Part shown: positions 42,695-51,709 of the stretch, in pieces
Layout of the letters: each line of letters opens with the position of its first letter
Numbering within the stretch: position 1 is the stretch's first letter
NCBI RefSeq assembly: GCF_002161285.1
Contig: NZ_NFHH01000005.1
Location: forward strand, 62,001 to 126,000
DNA from: Blautia sp. An81
GTDB lineage: Bacteria > Bacillota > Clostridia > Lachnospirales > Lachnospiraceae
DNA: 64,000 bases
Direction: 5' to 3'
Made by a program: the position numbers and the translations under genes
The notes under the pieces: model-generated
Told to the model about the DNA's origin: nothing
Seen by the model: the letters and a program-made list of their open reading frames with translations, nothing else
Database searches by the model: none

Positions 42695-44416
42695 ATGAGC
42701 GCAAAAATATCCGGAGAGAAATATGCCATGATGTACGGCCCTACCACAGGGGACAAAGTACGGCTGGCAGATACAGACCTGGTCATTGAAGTAGAAAAAG
42801 ATTACACCACTTACGGGGACGAGTGTAAATTCGGCGGCGGCAAAACCCTTCGTGACGGCATGGGACAGTCTGTAAAGACTACCAGCGCCGACGGAGACCT
42901 GGATCTGGTGATCACCAACGCTTTGGTCCTGGATTATACAGGAATCTACAAAGCAGATATCGGAATTAAAGACGGAAAGATCGCAGGCATCGGCAAGGCC
43001 GGAAACCCTGCAGTTATGGACGGGGTAACTCCCGGAATGACCGTGGGCGCTTCCACAGAGGCCCTGGCTGGTGAAGGCCTGATCCTCACTGCCGGCGGAC
43101 TGGATACCCATATCCATTTCATTTCCCCCCAGCAGGTAGAATGTGCCCTGTACAGCGGCGTCACCACTATGATCGGCGGCGGAACAGGACCTGCCGACGG
43201 CACCAACGCCACCACCTGTACTCCAGGCCCCTGGAACATGGAAATGATGTTAAAGGCCTGTGAAGAATACCCTATGAACATCGGTCTTCTTGGAAAAGGA
43301 AACTGTTCTGACGAGAAAGCTCTGGTGGAACAGATCAAAGCCGGCGCTATGGGACTGAAGCTTCATGAAGACTGGGGTTCTACTCCTGCTGCCATTGATC
43401 ACTGCCTGAACGTGGCCGACGACTATGACGTGCAGGTAGCCATCCATACAGATACTCTTAATGAAGGGGGCTGTGTGGAAGATACTCTGGCAGCCATTGC
43501 AGGAAGAACTATCCATACATACCATACAGAAGGCGCCGGCGGCGGCCATGCCCCTGACATTATCCGGGCAGCGGCAGCTCCCAACGTACTTCCCTCTTCT
43601 ACTAACCCTACCATGCCTTATACAGTAAATACTCTGGATGAGCATCTGGACATGCTGATGGTTTGCCACCACCTGGATAAGAGGATCCCAGAGGACGTAG
43701 CTTTTGCAGATTCCAGGATCCGTCCGGAAACCATTGCCGCAGAAGATGTTCTCCATGACATGGGCGTCTTCAGCATGATGAGCTCTGACTCTCAGGCTAT
43801 GGGACGTGTGGGAGAAGTCATCACCCGTACCTGGCAGACTGCCAGCAAGATGAAAGGGGAGCGTGGAGCCCTTCCTGAGGATGAAGGCCACGGAAACGAC
43901 AACTTCCGGGCAAAACGTTATATTTCCAAATATACCATCAACCCGGCCATTACCCATGGCGTAGCCGACTATGTAGGTTCTGTAGAGAAAGGAAAATTCG
44001 CCGATCTGGTATTGTGGAATCCTGCATTCTTCGGTATCAAACCTGACCTGATCATCAAAGGCGGCATGATCATTGCCGGAAAGATGGGGGACGCTAACGC
44101 TTCCATTCCCACCTGTGAACCGGTAATATACAAGCCTATGTTTGCCGCTCACGGAAAGGCAAAATATGCTTCCTGCCTGACCTTTGTATCTAAGGCAGCC
44201 ATGGAAGAAGACGTAAAGACAAAATATCATCTGGAAAAAACAGTGGTTCCTGTATCCGGCTGCCGCAACATCGGTAAAAAGGACATGAAATTCAACAGCG
44301 AGACACCCCAGATCACAGTAAACCCGGAAACCTATGAGGTAAAAGTGGACGGAGAACATATCACCTCCAAACCTGCTGACAAACTTCCTCTGACACAGCT
44401 TTACAGCTTATTCTAG
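42695..44416 (+). CDS. ureC: Urease alpha (catalytic) subunit
   Basis: This 573-residue nickel hydrolase has the nickel ligands HIHF, the carbamylated lysine in [31 protein letters not shown], and the mobile flap with Cys-His in [35 protein letters not shown] supplies the final Asp. All active-site residues are present, so the enzyme should work once nickel is loaded by UreDEFG. GGAGG is best spaced for ATG 42695 rather than 42689. Confidence 0.97.
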   Translation: MSAKISGEKYAMMYGPTTGDKVRLADTDLVIEVEKDYTTYGDECKFGGGKTLRDGMGQSVKTTSADGDLDLVITNALVLDYTGIYKADIGIKDGKIAGIGKAGNPAVMDGVTPGMTVGASTEALAGEGLILTAGGLDTHIHFISPQQVECALYSGVTTMIGGGTGPADGTNATTCTPGPWNMEMMLKACEEYPMNIGLLGKGNCSDEKALVEQIKAGAMGLKLHEDWGSTPAAIDHCLNVADDYDVQVAIHTDTLNEGGCVEDTLAAIAGRTIHTYHTEGAGGGHAPDIIRAAAAPNVLPSSTNPTMPYTVNTLDEHLDMLMVCHHLDKRIPEDVAFADSRIRPETIAAEDVLHDMGVFSMMSSDSQAMGRVGEVITRTWQTASKMKGERGALPEDEGHGNDNFRAKRYISKYTINPAITHGVADYVGSVEKGKFADLVLWNPAFFGIKPDLIIKGGMIIAGKMGDANASIPTCEPVIYKPMFAAHGKAKYASCLTFVSKAAMEEDVKTKYHLEKTVVPVSGCRNIGKKDMKFNSETPQITVNPETYEVKVDGEHITSKPADKLPLTQLYSLF

Positions 44417-44426
44417 GAGGTGTCCC

Positions 44427-44933
44427 ATGTTAGGCGTTTGTTTATTATTTGTAGGAATCGTCCTGATTAATAACGGCATGTGCACCTTATACAAGGTAGA
44501 CGGAAGATCAGCGGCGGTTATGAATATCCTTACCGGAGGACTTTCCATATTTATCAATGCGGTAAACCTGGTAATGGGAAATTATTACGCTGCAGGAACA
44601 GGACTGCTCTTCGGCTTCACATATATTTTTGTAGCTTTTTCCAAACTGTGGAACTTAAGCCCCATCCCCTTTGCCTGGTTTTCCACCTTTGTAGCAGTAA
44701 ACGCTGTAGTCTTCGGAACCATTGAAGGAGTTACAGGAAGCGCTGCTTTAAATGTGACTGCGGACTGGCGTTGGGCCGCTATCTGGTATCTCTGGGCAGT
44801 TCTCTGGGGAACTTCCTTTGTGGAAGATATCTGCGGGAAAAAGCTGGGGAAATTCGTCCCCTGTCTCCAGGTATTTGAAGGAATCGTCACCGCCTGGATA
44901 CCGGGACTTCTTATGTTAATCGGTCAATGGTAG
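44427..44933 (+). CDS. ureI: UreI/AmiS-family urea channel
   Basis: This 168-residue membrane protein has six hydrophobic helices in the AmiS/UreI family. The start MLGVCLLFVGIVLINNGMC, the middle segment YYAAGTGLLFGFTYIFVAFS and the end VFEGIVTAWIPGLLML are conserved features of proton-gated urea channels. It lies 10 bp after ureC inside the operon. This suggests that cytosolic urease is fed by facilitated urea entry. Acid gating, known for Helicobacter UreI, cannot be judged here. Confidence 0.9.
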   Translation: MLGVCLLFVGIVLINNGMCTLYKVDGRSAAVMNILTGGLSIFINAVNLVMGNYYAAGTGLLFGFTYIFVAFSKLWNLSPIPFAWFSTFVAVNAVVFGTIEGVTGSAALNVTADWRWAAIWYLWAVLWGTSFVEDICGKKLGKFVPCLQVFEGIVTAWIPGLLMLIGQW

Positions 44934-44944
44934 GAGAAAAACTT

Positions 44945-45457
44945 ATGATTTGTGAAAAAATACTGGGAAAACTGGAAGACATAGAACTCCAGGGAAAGAA
45001 GCTGGAATTTATTACTGTGGAGTGGCACGAGGCCTTTAAAAAGATCCACCGGAAGGTTACGGATGCCGGACGGGAAATAGGAATCCGTCTGGATGACTCA
45101 GTACTGAAAACCGGGCTGTTAGAGGGGGATGTACTCTACGCAGATCCCGAACTGGTCATTGCCGTCCATACCCCTCCCTGCGAGGTAGTCAAGGCAAAGG
45201 TTTCTCCCCATCACCCGGAGATGATCCCCAAGGTCTGCTATGAAATCGGAAACCGGCATGCGCCTCTTTTCTTTGGAGAGGATTCCAGCACCTTTGTAAC
45301 TCCCTATAATGAGCCTATGCTTCGTCTCCTCTCTTCTCTTCATGGTGTAGAAGCCAGGAAAACCATAGAATCTCTGAACTTTAAAGGACAGATTTCCTCT
45401 CAGATCGGCCATTCCCATCACCACGATCATGGAAACCGGGAAGGAGCTCAGGCATGA
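44945..45457 (+). CDS. ureE: Urease accessory nickel chaperone UreE
   Basis: UreE delivers nickel to the UreC active site. The protein of 170 residues has an N-terminal peptide-binding domain and a C-terminal metal-binding domain (YEIGNRHAPLF holds the metal His). It ends in a His-rich tail GHSHHHDHGN, which buffers nickel. TAGGAGA precedes ATG 44945. It overlaps ureF by 4 bp, so the two are coupled in translation. Confidence 0.95.
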   Translation: MICEKILGKLEDIELQGKKLEFITVEWHEAFKKIHRKVTDAGREIGIRLDDSVLKTGLLEGDVLYADPELVIAVHTPPCEVVKAKVSPHHPEMIPKVCYEIGNRHAPLFFGEDSSTFVTPYNEPMLRLLSSLHGVEARKTIESLNFKGQISSQIGHSHHHDHGNREGAQA

Positions 45458-46155
45458 ACCGCCGGGATATGGAGGCCCGTTTTCTCCTCCTTCAGATAAA
45501 TGATTCTCTCTTTCCCATAGGAGGTTATTCCCACTCCTATGGGCTGGAGACTTATATACAGAAAGGCCTGGTGAGCGACGGAAGCACCGCCAGGCTTTAC
45601 ATAGAAAACCGGCTGCGCTGCAGCCTTCTCTATACAGATCTTCTGGCTGTCCGGCTGGCCTATGAAGCAGCAGCTAAAGAAGATCTGGAAAAGCTGGAGG
45701 AACTGGAGGACGTCCTGGACGCCTCCAAGATCCCCCTGGAACTGCGGGAAGCCTCCAGGAAACTGGGCAGCCGTTTTGTGAAGACACTCCAGCACATGGA
45801 GATTTCCTGGAAGAAAAATATTTTTCAGGAATACCAGGAACTCCGCCGGGGAAAAGTAACCAGTCATCCCTGTGCTTACGGAGTTTTCTGCTGTGCCGCC
45901 GGGATCCCTCTGGAGGATTCTATGGCAGCCTTTCTTTATGCCCAGACCTCTGCTATGGTCACAAACTGTGTAAAGACTATTCCTCTCAGCCAGTCAGAGG
46001 GACAGAAAATCCTCCTCTCCCTCCATCAGGTCCTGGAAGAGGTGCTTTTTCTTGTCACCACAGCGGGAGAAGAAATGTTCTGCGCTTCCACTCCCGGCTT
46101 TGACCTGCGGGCTATCCAGCATGAAGGTCTGTACTCCCGGCTGTATATGTCCTGA
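45454..46155 (+). CDS. ureF: Urease accessory protein UreF
   Basis: UreF is the all-helical GTPase-activator-like scaffold of the UreDFG maturation complex. The family starts LLQINDSLFPIGGYSHSYGLE, present here at residues 8-28, and has the later KVTSHPCAYGVFCCAAGIPLED and CVKTIPLSQSEGQ regions. It begins within the ureE stop (ATGA). At 233 residues it is complete. About 75 bp separate it from ureG, the longest gap in the operon. Confidence 0.94.
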   Translation: MNRRDMEARFLLLQINDSLFPIGGYSHSYGLETYIQKGLVSDGSTARLYIENRLRCSLLYTDLLAVRLAYEAAAKEDLEKLEELEDVLDASKIPLELREASRKLGSRFVKTLQHMEISWKKNIFQEYQELRRGKVTSHPCAYGVFCCAAGIPLEDSMAAFLYAQTSAMVTNCVKTIPLSQSEGQKILLSLHQVLEEVLFLVTTAGEEMFCASTPGFDLRAIQHEGLYSRLYMS

Positions 46156-46230
46156 TACAGGTGCAGCCCTGTTTTTATATTTCTCTGTCTGCGAATGCAG
46201 ACTCTACTATATATGAAAGAAGGAAGAATT

Positions 46231-46839
46231 ATGTCTTATGTAAAAATCGGCGTAGCCGGCCCTGTAGGTTCCGGCAAGACTGCTCTCATAGAAGCCCTTA
46301 CCCGGCGCATGGCCAAAGATTACAGTATCGGTGTTATCACCAATGATATCTATACGAAAGAGGACGCAGAATTCCTTGCCAAAAACAGTATCATGCCTCT
46401 GGAAAGGATCACCGGCGTGGAAACCGGCGGCTGCCCTCACACAGCCATCCGTGAAGACGCCTCCATGAATCTGGAGGCAGTAGAAGAAATGGCGGAAAAG
46501 TTTCCGGATATCGAGCTGTTTTTCATAGAAAGCGGCGGGGATAACCTTTCCGCTACCTTTTCACCGGAACTGGCCGATGCCACTATCTTTGTCATTGACG
46601 TGGCAGAAGGGGATAAGATCCCCAGAAAAGGCGGACCAGGAATCACCCGCTCCGATCTGCTGGTGATCAACAAGATCGACCTGGCTCCCTATGTAGGGGC
46701 AAGCCTGGAGGTTATGGAAAGAGATTCTAAGAAAATGCGGGGAGACCGTCCTTTCCTGTTCACCAATATCCGCAGCGGAGAACATGTGGAACAGGTAGTG
46801 GAATGGATCAAGAAAAACGTACTTTTGGAGGGAATGTAA
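46231..46839 (+). CDS. ureG: Urease accessory GTPase UreG
   Basis: This SIMIBI-class GTPase of 202 residues energises nickel insertion. Walker [28 protein letters not shown], the metal-binding [17 protein letters not shown] (Cys-Pro-His) and [14 protein letters not shown] are all present. GAAGGAAG precedes ATG 46231. The stop codon shares one base with the ureD start. Confidence 0.96.
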   Translation: MSYVKIGVAGPVGSGKTALIEALTRRMAKDYSIGVITNDIYTKEDAEFLAKNSIMPLERITGVETGGCPHTAIREDASMNLEAVEEMAEKFPDIELFFIESGGDNLSATFSPELADATIFVIDVAEGDKIPRKGGPGITRSDLLVINKIDLAPYVGASLEVMERDSKKMRGDRPFLFTNIRSGEHVEQVVEWIKKNVLLEGM

Positions 46840-47639
46840 TGCCAGAAGAAAAAAATCCCTATGGAAAAGTCTCCCGCTTTTCCATTACCGCCGGTACCCG
46901 TGAAGGCCAGACCATATTGGAAGACTTTTCTTATACCTCTCCCTTTAAGATCATGCAGCCCTTTCCCCTGAAAGGCGGCGGGATCCAGGTCATGCTGCTG
47001 GCTGCTTCCCCGGGAATCATGGCAGGAGATCTTCAGGAATTTTCTTTTCATATAAAAGAAGGCGCCAGGACAGAGTTCATCTCCCAGTCCTACGATAAGA
47101 TCCACTGCATGAAAGAAGGAAAGGCAGGCAGACATACCTCTGTTTTCGTAGAGAAAGGAGGAACCTTTTTCTTTCATCCCCAGCCTATGATTCCTTTTAA
47201 AGGATCTGCCTTTGAAAGCACCATGGATATCCGGCTGGAAGATGAGACCTCCCGGTTCTTTATGAGCGAGATCCTTTCCTGCGGACGATACGCCAGAGGG
47301 GAGACTTTTGCCTATCGTTTCTATCATAATCTGGTCCGTATCTACAGAAATGGAAAACTGATCTTCCGGGACAATACCCGGTATGACCCTGTACTTTTCT
47401 CTATGGACAGTATGGGAATGTATGAGTCCTATACCCATCTGGCCTGTATCTACCTTACACCGCCGGAGGATCCGAAAAGTTTTGTATCCAAGGTTAAAGA
47501 TCTTCTGGAAAATACTTCGGATATCACCGGAGGCATTACCCGGCTGCCCCAGGGGGACCTGGCAGTGCGTATTCTGGGAAGGCGGGGACAGGTACTGGAA
47601 GAATTGTCTCAAAAAATCCTGCTGTGCAGCGGCCTGTAA
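46839..47639 (+). CDS. ureD: Urease accessory protein UreD (UreH)
   Basis: UreD binds apo-urease directly and channels nickel from UreG. The 266-residue protein has the family features GGGIQVMLLAASPGIMAGD, TEFISQSYDKIHCMKEG and FMSEILSCGRYARGETF. It overlaps ureG by one base (TAATG). As last gene of the operon its end is inside the terminator hairpin. No nickel transporter gene follows in the window. Confidence 0.93.
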   Translation: MPEEKNPYGKVSRFSITAGTREGQTILEDFSYTSPFKIMQPFPLKGGGIQVMLLAASPGIMAGDLQEFSFHIKEGARTEFISQSYDKIHCMKEGKAGRHTSVFVEKGGTFFFHPQPMIPFKGSAFESTMDIRLEDETSRFFMSEILSCGRYARGETFAYRFYHNLVRIYRNGKLIFRDNTRYDPVLFSMDSMGMYESYTHLACIYLTPPEDPKSFVSKVKDLLENTSDITGGITRLPQGDLAVRILGRRGQVLEELSQKILLCSGL

Positions 47640-47662
47640 AGGCTGAGGCACAGCAGTTTTTT
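47619..47662 (+). terminator. Urease operon terminator
   Basis: CTGCTGTGC pairs with GCACAGCAG and is followed by TTTTTT. The left arm lies within the last codons of ureD. Confidence 0.85.
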
Positions 47663-47684
47663 ATTATTCTTCTTTGGTTTTCTC

Positions 47685-47755
47685 TTGACATTTTCTCTGT
47701 ATCTTCATATAATTATTTTAAGTAATTACTAAAGATAATTATTTATGGTAATCAA
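47685..47755 (+). promoter_or_regulatory. Consensus promoter and likely MarR operator
   Basis: TTGACA-N17-TATAAT (47685-47690 and 47708-47713) is a perfect sigma-70 consensus. Directly downstream the AT-rich inverted motifs AGTAATTACT and GATAATTATTTATGGTAATC may bind the adjacent MarR protein. Confidence 0.8.
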
Positions 47756-47777
47756 TTTTAGAAAGGAGGAATAACAC

Positions 47778-48260
47778 ATGGAAATATCTTATGTAAAAGA
47801 TTTTCTCTCTGCCTGCCAGGACGCCAAACGTATTACAGAGCTGATGCCCCCTCTTCCCAAAGGGATGTCTCCCCGGCATATCTATGTGATCGACGCAGTG
47901 TTTCAGTTAAGCCAATGCCAGGAAAAGGTGATGGTCAGCGATGTGAGTAAACTGCTTGGAGTCACCAGGCCAAGCATCACCAAAGTAATCCAGGAGCTGG
48001 AAAAACTGAAGGTTCTGACAAAAATCCCTGACCAGGAGGACAAAAGGATCGTCCACATAGCTCTGACATCTCTTGGGAAGGAATATTATGATTTCTATGT
48101 AGGGGAATATCACTCCTGGCTGGCTGAAAATTTCCGGGATATTTCTCCTGAAGATTTTTCTGTAACCGTTAGTACCATTCACCGGGTACTGGAAATCATG
48201 AAAGGTCTGGATATTACCGCCTACAAGGAAAAAAGAAAGGAAAAAGAAGAAAATGAATGA
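47778..48260 (+). CDS. MarR-family transcriptional regulator
   Basis: This 160-residue winged-helix protein has the MarR fold: KVMVSDVSKLLGVTRPSITKVIQELEKLKVLTKIPDQEDKRIVHIALT (recognition helix and wing, residues 50-100). It has a consensus promoter and precedes an MFS drug-type exporter with overlapping ends, indicating local repression of efflux. GAAAGGAGG lies before the ATG. Confidence 0.9.
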   Translation: MEISYVKDFLSACQDAKRITELMPPLPKGMSPRHIYVIDAVFQLSQCQEKVMVSDVSKLLGVTRPSITKVIQELEKLKVLTKIPDQEDKRIVHIALTSLGKEYYDFYVGEYHSWLAENFRDISPEDFSVTVSTIHRVLEIMKGLDITAYKEKRKEKEENE

Positions 48261-49659
48261 ATCAGAAAAGAAAATTGATGCAAAGCTGATCTTTTCCATC
48301 ATTGCCGCAGGAATCATGTCCTTCTCCGGCGTAGTGGTGGAAACTGCCATGAATGTTACCTTCCCCACTCTGATGGAAGAATTCGGCATCGGAACTTCTA
48401 CCGTACAGTGGATCACTACCGGCTATCTCCTGATTCTGGCCATGATCATACCTGCATCTTCTTATTTAAAAAAGCGGTTTACACTGAAAAAACTTTTTGT
48501 CACCGCCATCTGCCTGTTCCTTATAGGAACCATTATGGCTGCTGTTACCCCGGTATTTTCTCTTCTGCCCCTGGGCCGTCTGATCCAGGGTGTGGGAACA
48601 GGTATCGCCCTGCCTCTGATGTTTAATATCGTTCTGGAGCAGGTTCCTGCCAAAAAACTGGGGCTGATGATGGGAATCGCCTCTCTGATCACAGCCATGG
48701 CTCCTGCCGTAGGACCTTCCGTGGGAGGTATGCTGGTAAGCAATTTCGGTTGGAGGATGATCTTTATCTCTCTGATTCCTCTGCTCCTGCTCTCTTTTTT
48801 CCTTGGGGTTTTCTCTATCCGTCAGGTAACAGAGACAGAAAAGATTTCTTTCCAATGGCTGGACTACTTCTTTTTGGCTGCAGGCTTCGCCTGCTTTATC
48901 TTTGCTACCAGCACCGCTTCCGACGCCGGCTGGATCAGTGTCCAGGTACTGGGGCTTCTGGCAGCCAGCATTATCTGTATTGTGATATTCTGTCTGAGAT
49001 GTAAAAAAAGCGAAACACCCCTTATCGATATCCGGGTATTTCGCTGTGTTCCCTTCAGCCTCAGTGTACTGGTCCTTGTCTTTATTCAGTTTATTTGCCT
49101 TGGACTGGGATTTCTGATCCCCAACTATGCACAGCTTGTTCTGGGGGAAGAAGCTTTTCTGGCAGGCTGCCTTCTCCTCCCCGGCTGTATCATAGGCGCT
49201 GTTCTCTCTCCTATAAGCGGCAGGATGCTGGACCGTTTCGGAGCAAAGAAACCTATCCTTTCCGGTAACTTCTGTATTATCCTGGCAACAGTATGCTTCA
49301 GCATTTTCGCCCTGAAACTAAACATCGGAAGCTTTATCTTATTCTATATATTCTTCGCTTTCGGCCAGGGCTTCTCTGTAGGAAACACCATGACCAATGG
49401 ACTGAAGCAGCTGCCGCCGGAATTAAATCCTGACGGCAATGCAGTGATCAATACTCTCCAGCAGCTGGCTGGCGCCATCGGCACCTCCATTATCACCACC
49501 ATAGTGGCAGCCTCCCAGGCAAAGCTCCCTGATGACATGGCAGCAGCTACTGCCCAGGGCACTCAGTATTCCTTCTATCTTCTGGCAGTGCTGGCCGTTG
49601 TTGTGATCTGCTGTTCTTTGGGAGTCTTCGCACTTTCAGGAAAGAAAAAGCAGGCCTGA
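48253..49659 (+). CDS. MFS efflux transporter, DHA2 (EmrB/QacA-like)
   Basis: This 468-residue membrane protein starts within the marR stop. MNVTFPTLMEEFGIGTSTVQWITTGYLL (helix 1-2), GRLIQGVGTGIALPL (motif region) and MGIASLITAMAPAVGPSVGGML (antiporter motif C, G-x8-G-x3-G-P-x2-G-G) are typical of 14-helix drug:H+ antiporters. It likely exports a toxic compound sensed by the MarR protein; the substrate is unknown. A hairpin at 49650-49682 overlaps its end. Confidence 0.9.
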   Translation: MNESEKKIDAKLIFSIIAAGIMSFSGVVVETAMNVTFPTLMEEFGIGTSTVQWITTGYLLILAMIIPASSYLKKRFTLKKLFVTAICLFLIGTIMAAVTPVFSLLPLGRLIQGVGTGIALPLMFNIVLEQVPAKKLGLMMGIASLITAMAPAVGPSVGGMLVSNFGWRMIFISLIPLLLLSFFLGVFSIRQVTETEKISFQWLDYFFLAAGFACFIFATSTASDAGWISVQVLGLLAASIICIVIFCLRCKKSETPLIDIRVFRCVPFSLSVLVLVFIQFICLGLGFLIPNYAQLVLGEEAFLAGCLLLPGCIIGAVLSPISGRMLDRFGAKKPILSGNFCIILATVCFSIFALKLNIGSFILFYIFFAFGQGFSVGNTMTNGLKQLPPELNPDGNAVINTLQQLAGAIGTSIITTIVAASQAKLPDDMAAATAQGTQYSFYLLAVLAVVVICCSLGVFALSGKKKQA

Positions 49660-49695
49660 TGGTTATGTCGACACTGGCCTGCCAGCAGCCCCTTT
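49650..49695 (+). terminator. Hairpin overlapping the MFS gene end
   Basis: GCAGGCC and GGCCTGC form a 7-bp stem across a 19-base loop, and a T-rich run (TTTGTTTCTTTTT) follows somewhat downstream. Confidence 0.45.
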
Positions 49696-49728
49696 GTTTC
49701 TTTTTAAGACTGGACTTTCATAAAAAAT

Positions 49729-50493
49729 CTACATAAAAAGAGAAGACCATATGATGCAGATTCCCATAAGAATAGGCTGGTGAAGAACGTATATCCAGAT
49801 AGTTTTTCTTCCTATCTCTGAAAGCAGAGGGATCCGGATGCTGAGAAAGTGCCGGATTCCTTTGTTTTTCATAAGTAAAGGATATAAAAACCAGCCTGTC
49901 CAGTACAGAAAAATCCAGGGCAATATAGGGAAATAGTCGCTGGAATAAAAGCCTGCTCCCGGAAATCCAAAAATTGTCAGGACTCCTGAGTACAGTTCCT
50001 GAGAAAGTGCCAGGGTCTCTCCTCCCAGCCACAGATAACCATTCTGTATAGGATAAGTCAGGGCAAACAGTACCAGACATATTACCGCTCCCAAAAGGGG
50101 CGGAATCTTTTTTCCTAATTTTGAGAGAGGAATGGTCAGCAGGACCCCGCAGCCGATAAAGTTCAGAATGCCGAAGAATACAACTTCATCAGGAATGACC
50201 AGCCAGGTCACCGCGGTGATCAGCAGTCCCAGACCGTTTAAGAACAGCCCTCGTTTCAGGCTGTTGGCTGCTCCAAACCGCCAGGAGAAACCGGAGATCA
50301 GTATAAAGCTCCAGCAGATTCCCTGCTGCCAGAAAAAGGTGGCCGGAGCTCCCAGCCAATCAGGATTCTGCCCGTATATGATAAAGATATCATAAGAAAA
50401 ATGATACAGGATCATGTTCACCAGTGCCAGGCCCCGCAGGGCATCCAGAAGATAATATCTTTCCTTCTGTTTTTCTATTGTAGTTTCTGTCAT
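49729..50493 (-). CDS. Membrane acyltransferase-like protein (DUF1624/HGSNAT type)
   Basis: This 254-residue membrane protein has about seven hydrophobic helices. It starts RYYLLDALRGLALVNMILYHFSYD, with the R-x-x-x-x-D-x-x-R-G and N-x-I/L-Y-H signature of the DUF1624/heparan-alpha-glucosaminide acetyltransferase family. The end WIYVLHQPIL is a further conserved His motif. Such proteins probably move acyl groups across the membrane to sugars or lipids. The acceptor is unknown. Confidence 0.8.
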   Translation of the reverse strand: MTETTIEKQKERYYLLDALRGLALVNMILYHFSYDIFIIYGQNPDWLGAPATFFWQQGICWSFILISGFSWRFGAANSLKRGLFLNGLGLLITAVTWLVIPDEVVFFGILNFIGCGVLLTIPLSKLGKKIPPLLGAVICLVLFALTYPIQNGYLWLGGETLALSQELYSGVLTIFGFPGAGFYSSDYFPILPWIFLYWTGWFLYPLLMKNKGIRHFLSIRIPLLSEIGRKTIWIYVLHQPILMGICIIWSSLFM

Positions 50494-50637
50494 CTCTTTA
50501 CTCCTTATCTATTGCAGAAGCAGGCTTTCGCTTTTAAACAGCAAATTCCCAGCCTTCTGTTTTTCCCATCATATCAGTTTTCCTCTGGGATGACAAGGGA
50601 AGCGTGTCCGAACCAGACTTTGAGAGACTGTTACCAG

Positions 50638-51624
50638 TCAAATACCTGATTGAAAAGATTTCTCAGGAACACCTCTTATGGAAACCTTATGACAGACCAG
50701 TCTCTCCCCTTCCAGGTCTTCTTTTGCCAGCTCCACAGCCTGTACGCTGCTGTTGTCATAGGTTTTATAATAATAGACTCCTCTCTTTCCATTTACACAG
50801 CAGGAATAAGTCGTCATATCACAGGTTCCTTCCTCTGTGAGGACTGTCCCCTTCACCATACTTACCTGATCCAGTATATGAAATATCTGGGATACATTGG
50901 CGTTTTCCTCTTTCTCACATCTGGAATTCCAAAGCAGAAAGGCAGCCCTTACGAAACGGGAGGCAGAAGAAGCATCTCCCGGAAGTCCTATTCCTCCCAT
51001 TCCCTGACAGTAGGGTTCCAGGGGCAGCTTCCTGGAAAAGGTATTTTCTCCCTGCCCTGATGACAGCTTCCGAAAATGAGTCAGATAATCTTTATGAAAG
51101 GGAAAAGGGGGATTATTCGTCAGTACCTTTATAGGGTTTTCGTAAATCTTCAGTCCTTCTTCCACTGCCTCCAAAACCACACATTCCTTTCCGTCACCCA
51201 GCATCCAGTGGAGAGGAGCAGGAGGCATCTCTTCAGCAAAAGGAATCTTTACGATCCTGGCCTGAAAAAGAAGCTCTCTGGCTTCCTGCACAGAAGCACA
51301 GGAGGCCAAAAGCCATGGTATAATCTCAAAAGGAGCAACATTTTTCCCTCCTTCTTCCGCCTCCTGATATACTGCATTTTGTGGAAAATTCAGGCCTGCC
51401 ATAAACAGACCTTTTTCATTTACTGCTTCGGCGTAAAGAGGAAATGTATCCTCAGAAGCGGCCATACCTGCCATGGCATAATGTTTTTCTGCAGGATCCA
51501 GCTTCCGGAATTTAAGGATATAATTCCTTGGAGTAAGAATGATCTGTTCTCCAATCGAGTAATCCAGGTCCATATTCCGTCCGAAATAAAAGTCTCCGTT
51601 TTCATAAGCAATACATGTACACAT
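50638..51624 (-). CDS. Choloylglycine hydrolase family enzyme, bile salt hydrolase-type
   Basis: This Ntn hydrolase has its nucleophile directly after the initiator: starting at ATG 51624 gives MCTCIAY, so Cys2 becomes N-terminal after Met removal. An upstream in-frame GTG (51630) would bury it. Other active-site residues are visible in FGRNMDLDYS (Arg, Asp), GLNFPQNAVY, VLTNNPPF (Asn) and GLPGDASSASRFVR (Arg). These match bile salt hydrolases, which free bile acids from glycine or taurine. Penicillin V acylases share the fold, but the GLPGD-SS-SRF stretch favours bile salt hydrolase. Length is 328 residues. Confidence 0.85.
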   Translation of the reverse strand: MCTCIAYENGDFYFGRNMDLDYSIGEQIILTPRNYILKFRKLDPAEKHYAMAGMAASEDTFPLYAEAVNEKGLFMAGLNFPQNAVYQEAEEGGKNVAPFEIIPWLLASCASVQEARELLFQARIVKIPFAEEMPPAPLHWMLGDGKECVVLEAVEEGLKIYENPIKVLTNNPPFPFHKDYLTHFRKLSSGQGENTFSRKLPLEPYCQGMGGIGLPGDASSASRFVRAAFLLWNSRCEKEENANVSQIFHILDQVSMVKGTVLTEEGTCDMTTYSCCVNGKRGVYYYKTYDNSSVQAVELAKEDLEGERLVCHKVSIRGVPEKSFQSGI

Positions 51625-51709
51625 TTTCACAGGTCAGCTCCATTTTCCTCATATATACTGTATCTTATTATTTCCCGAAAGACTTCTGTTATCCCCGTTT
51701 TTCAGGAAT

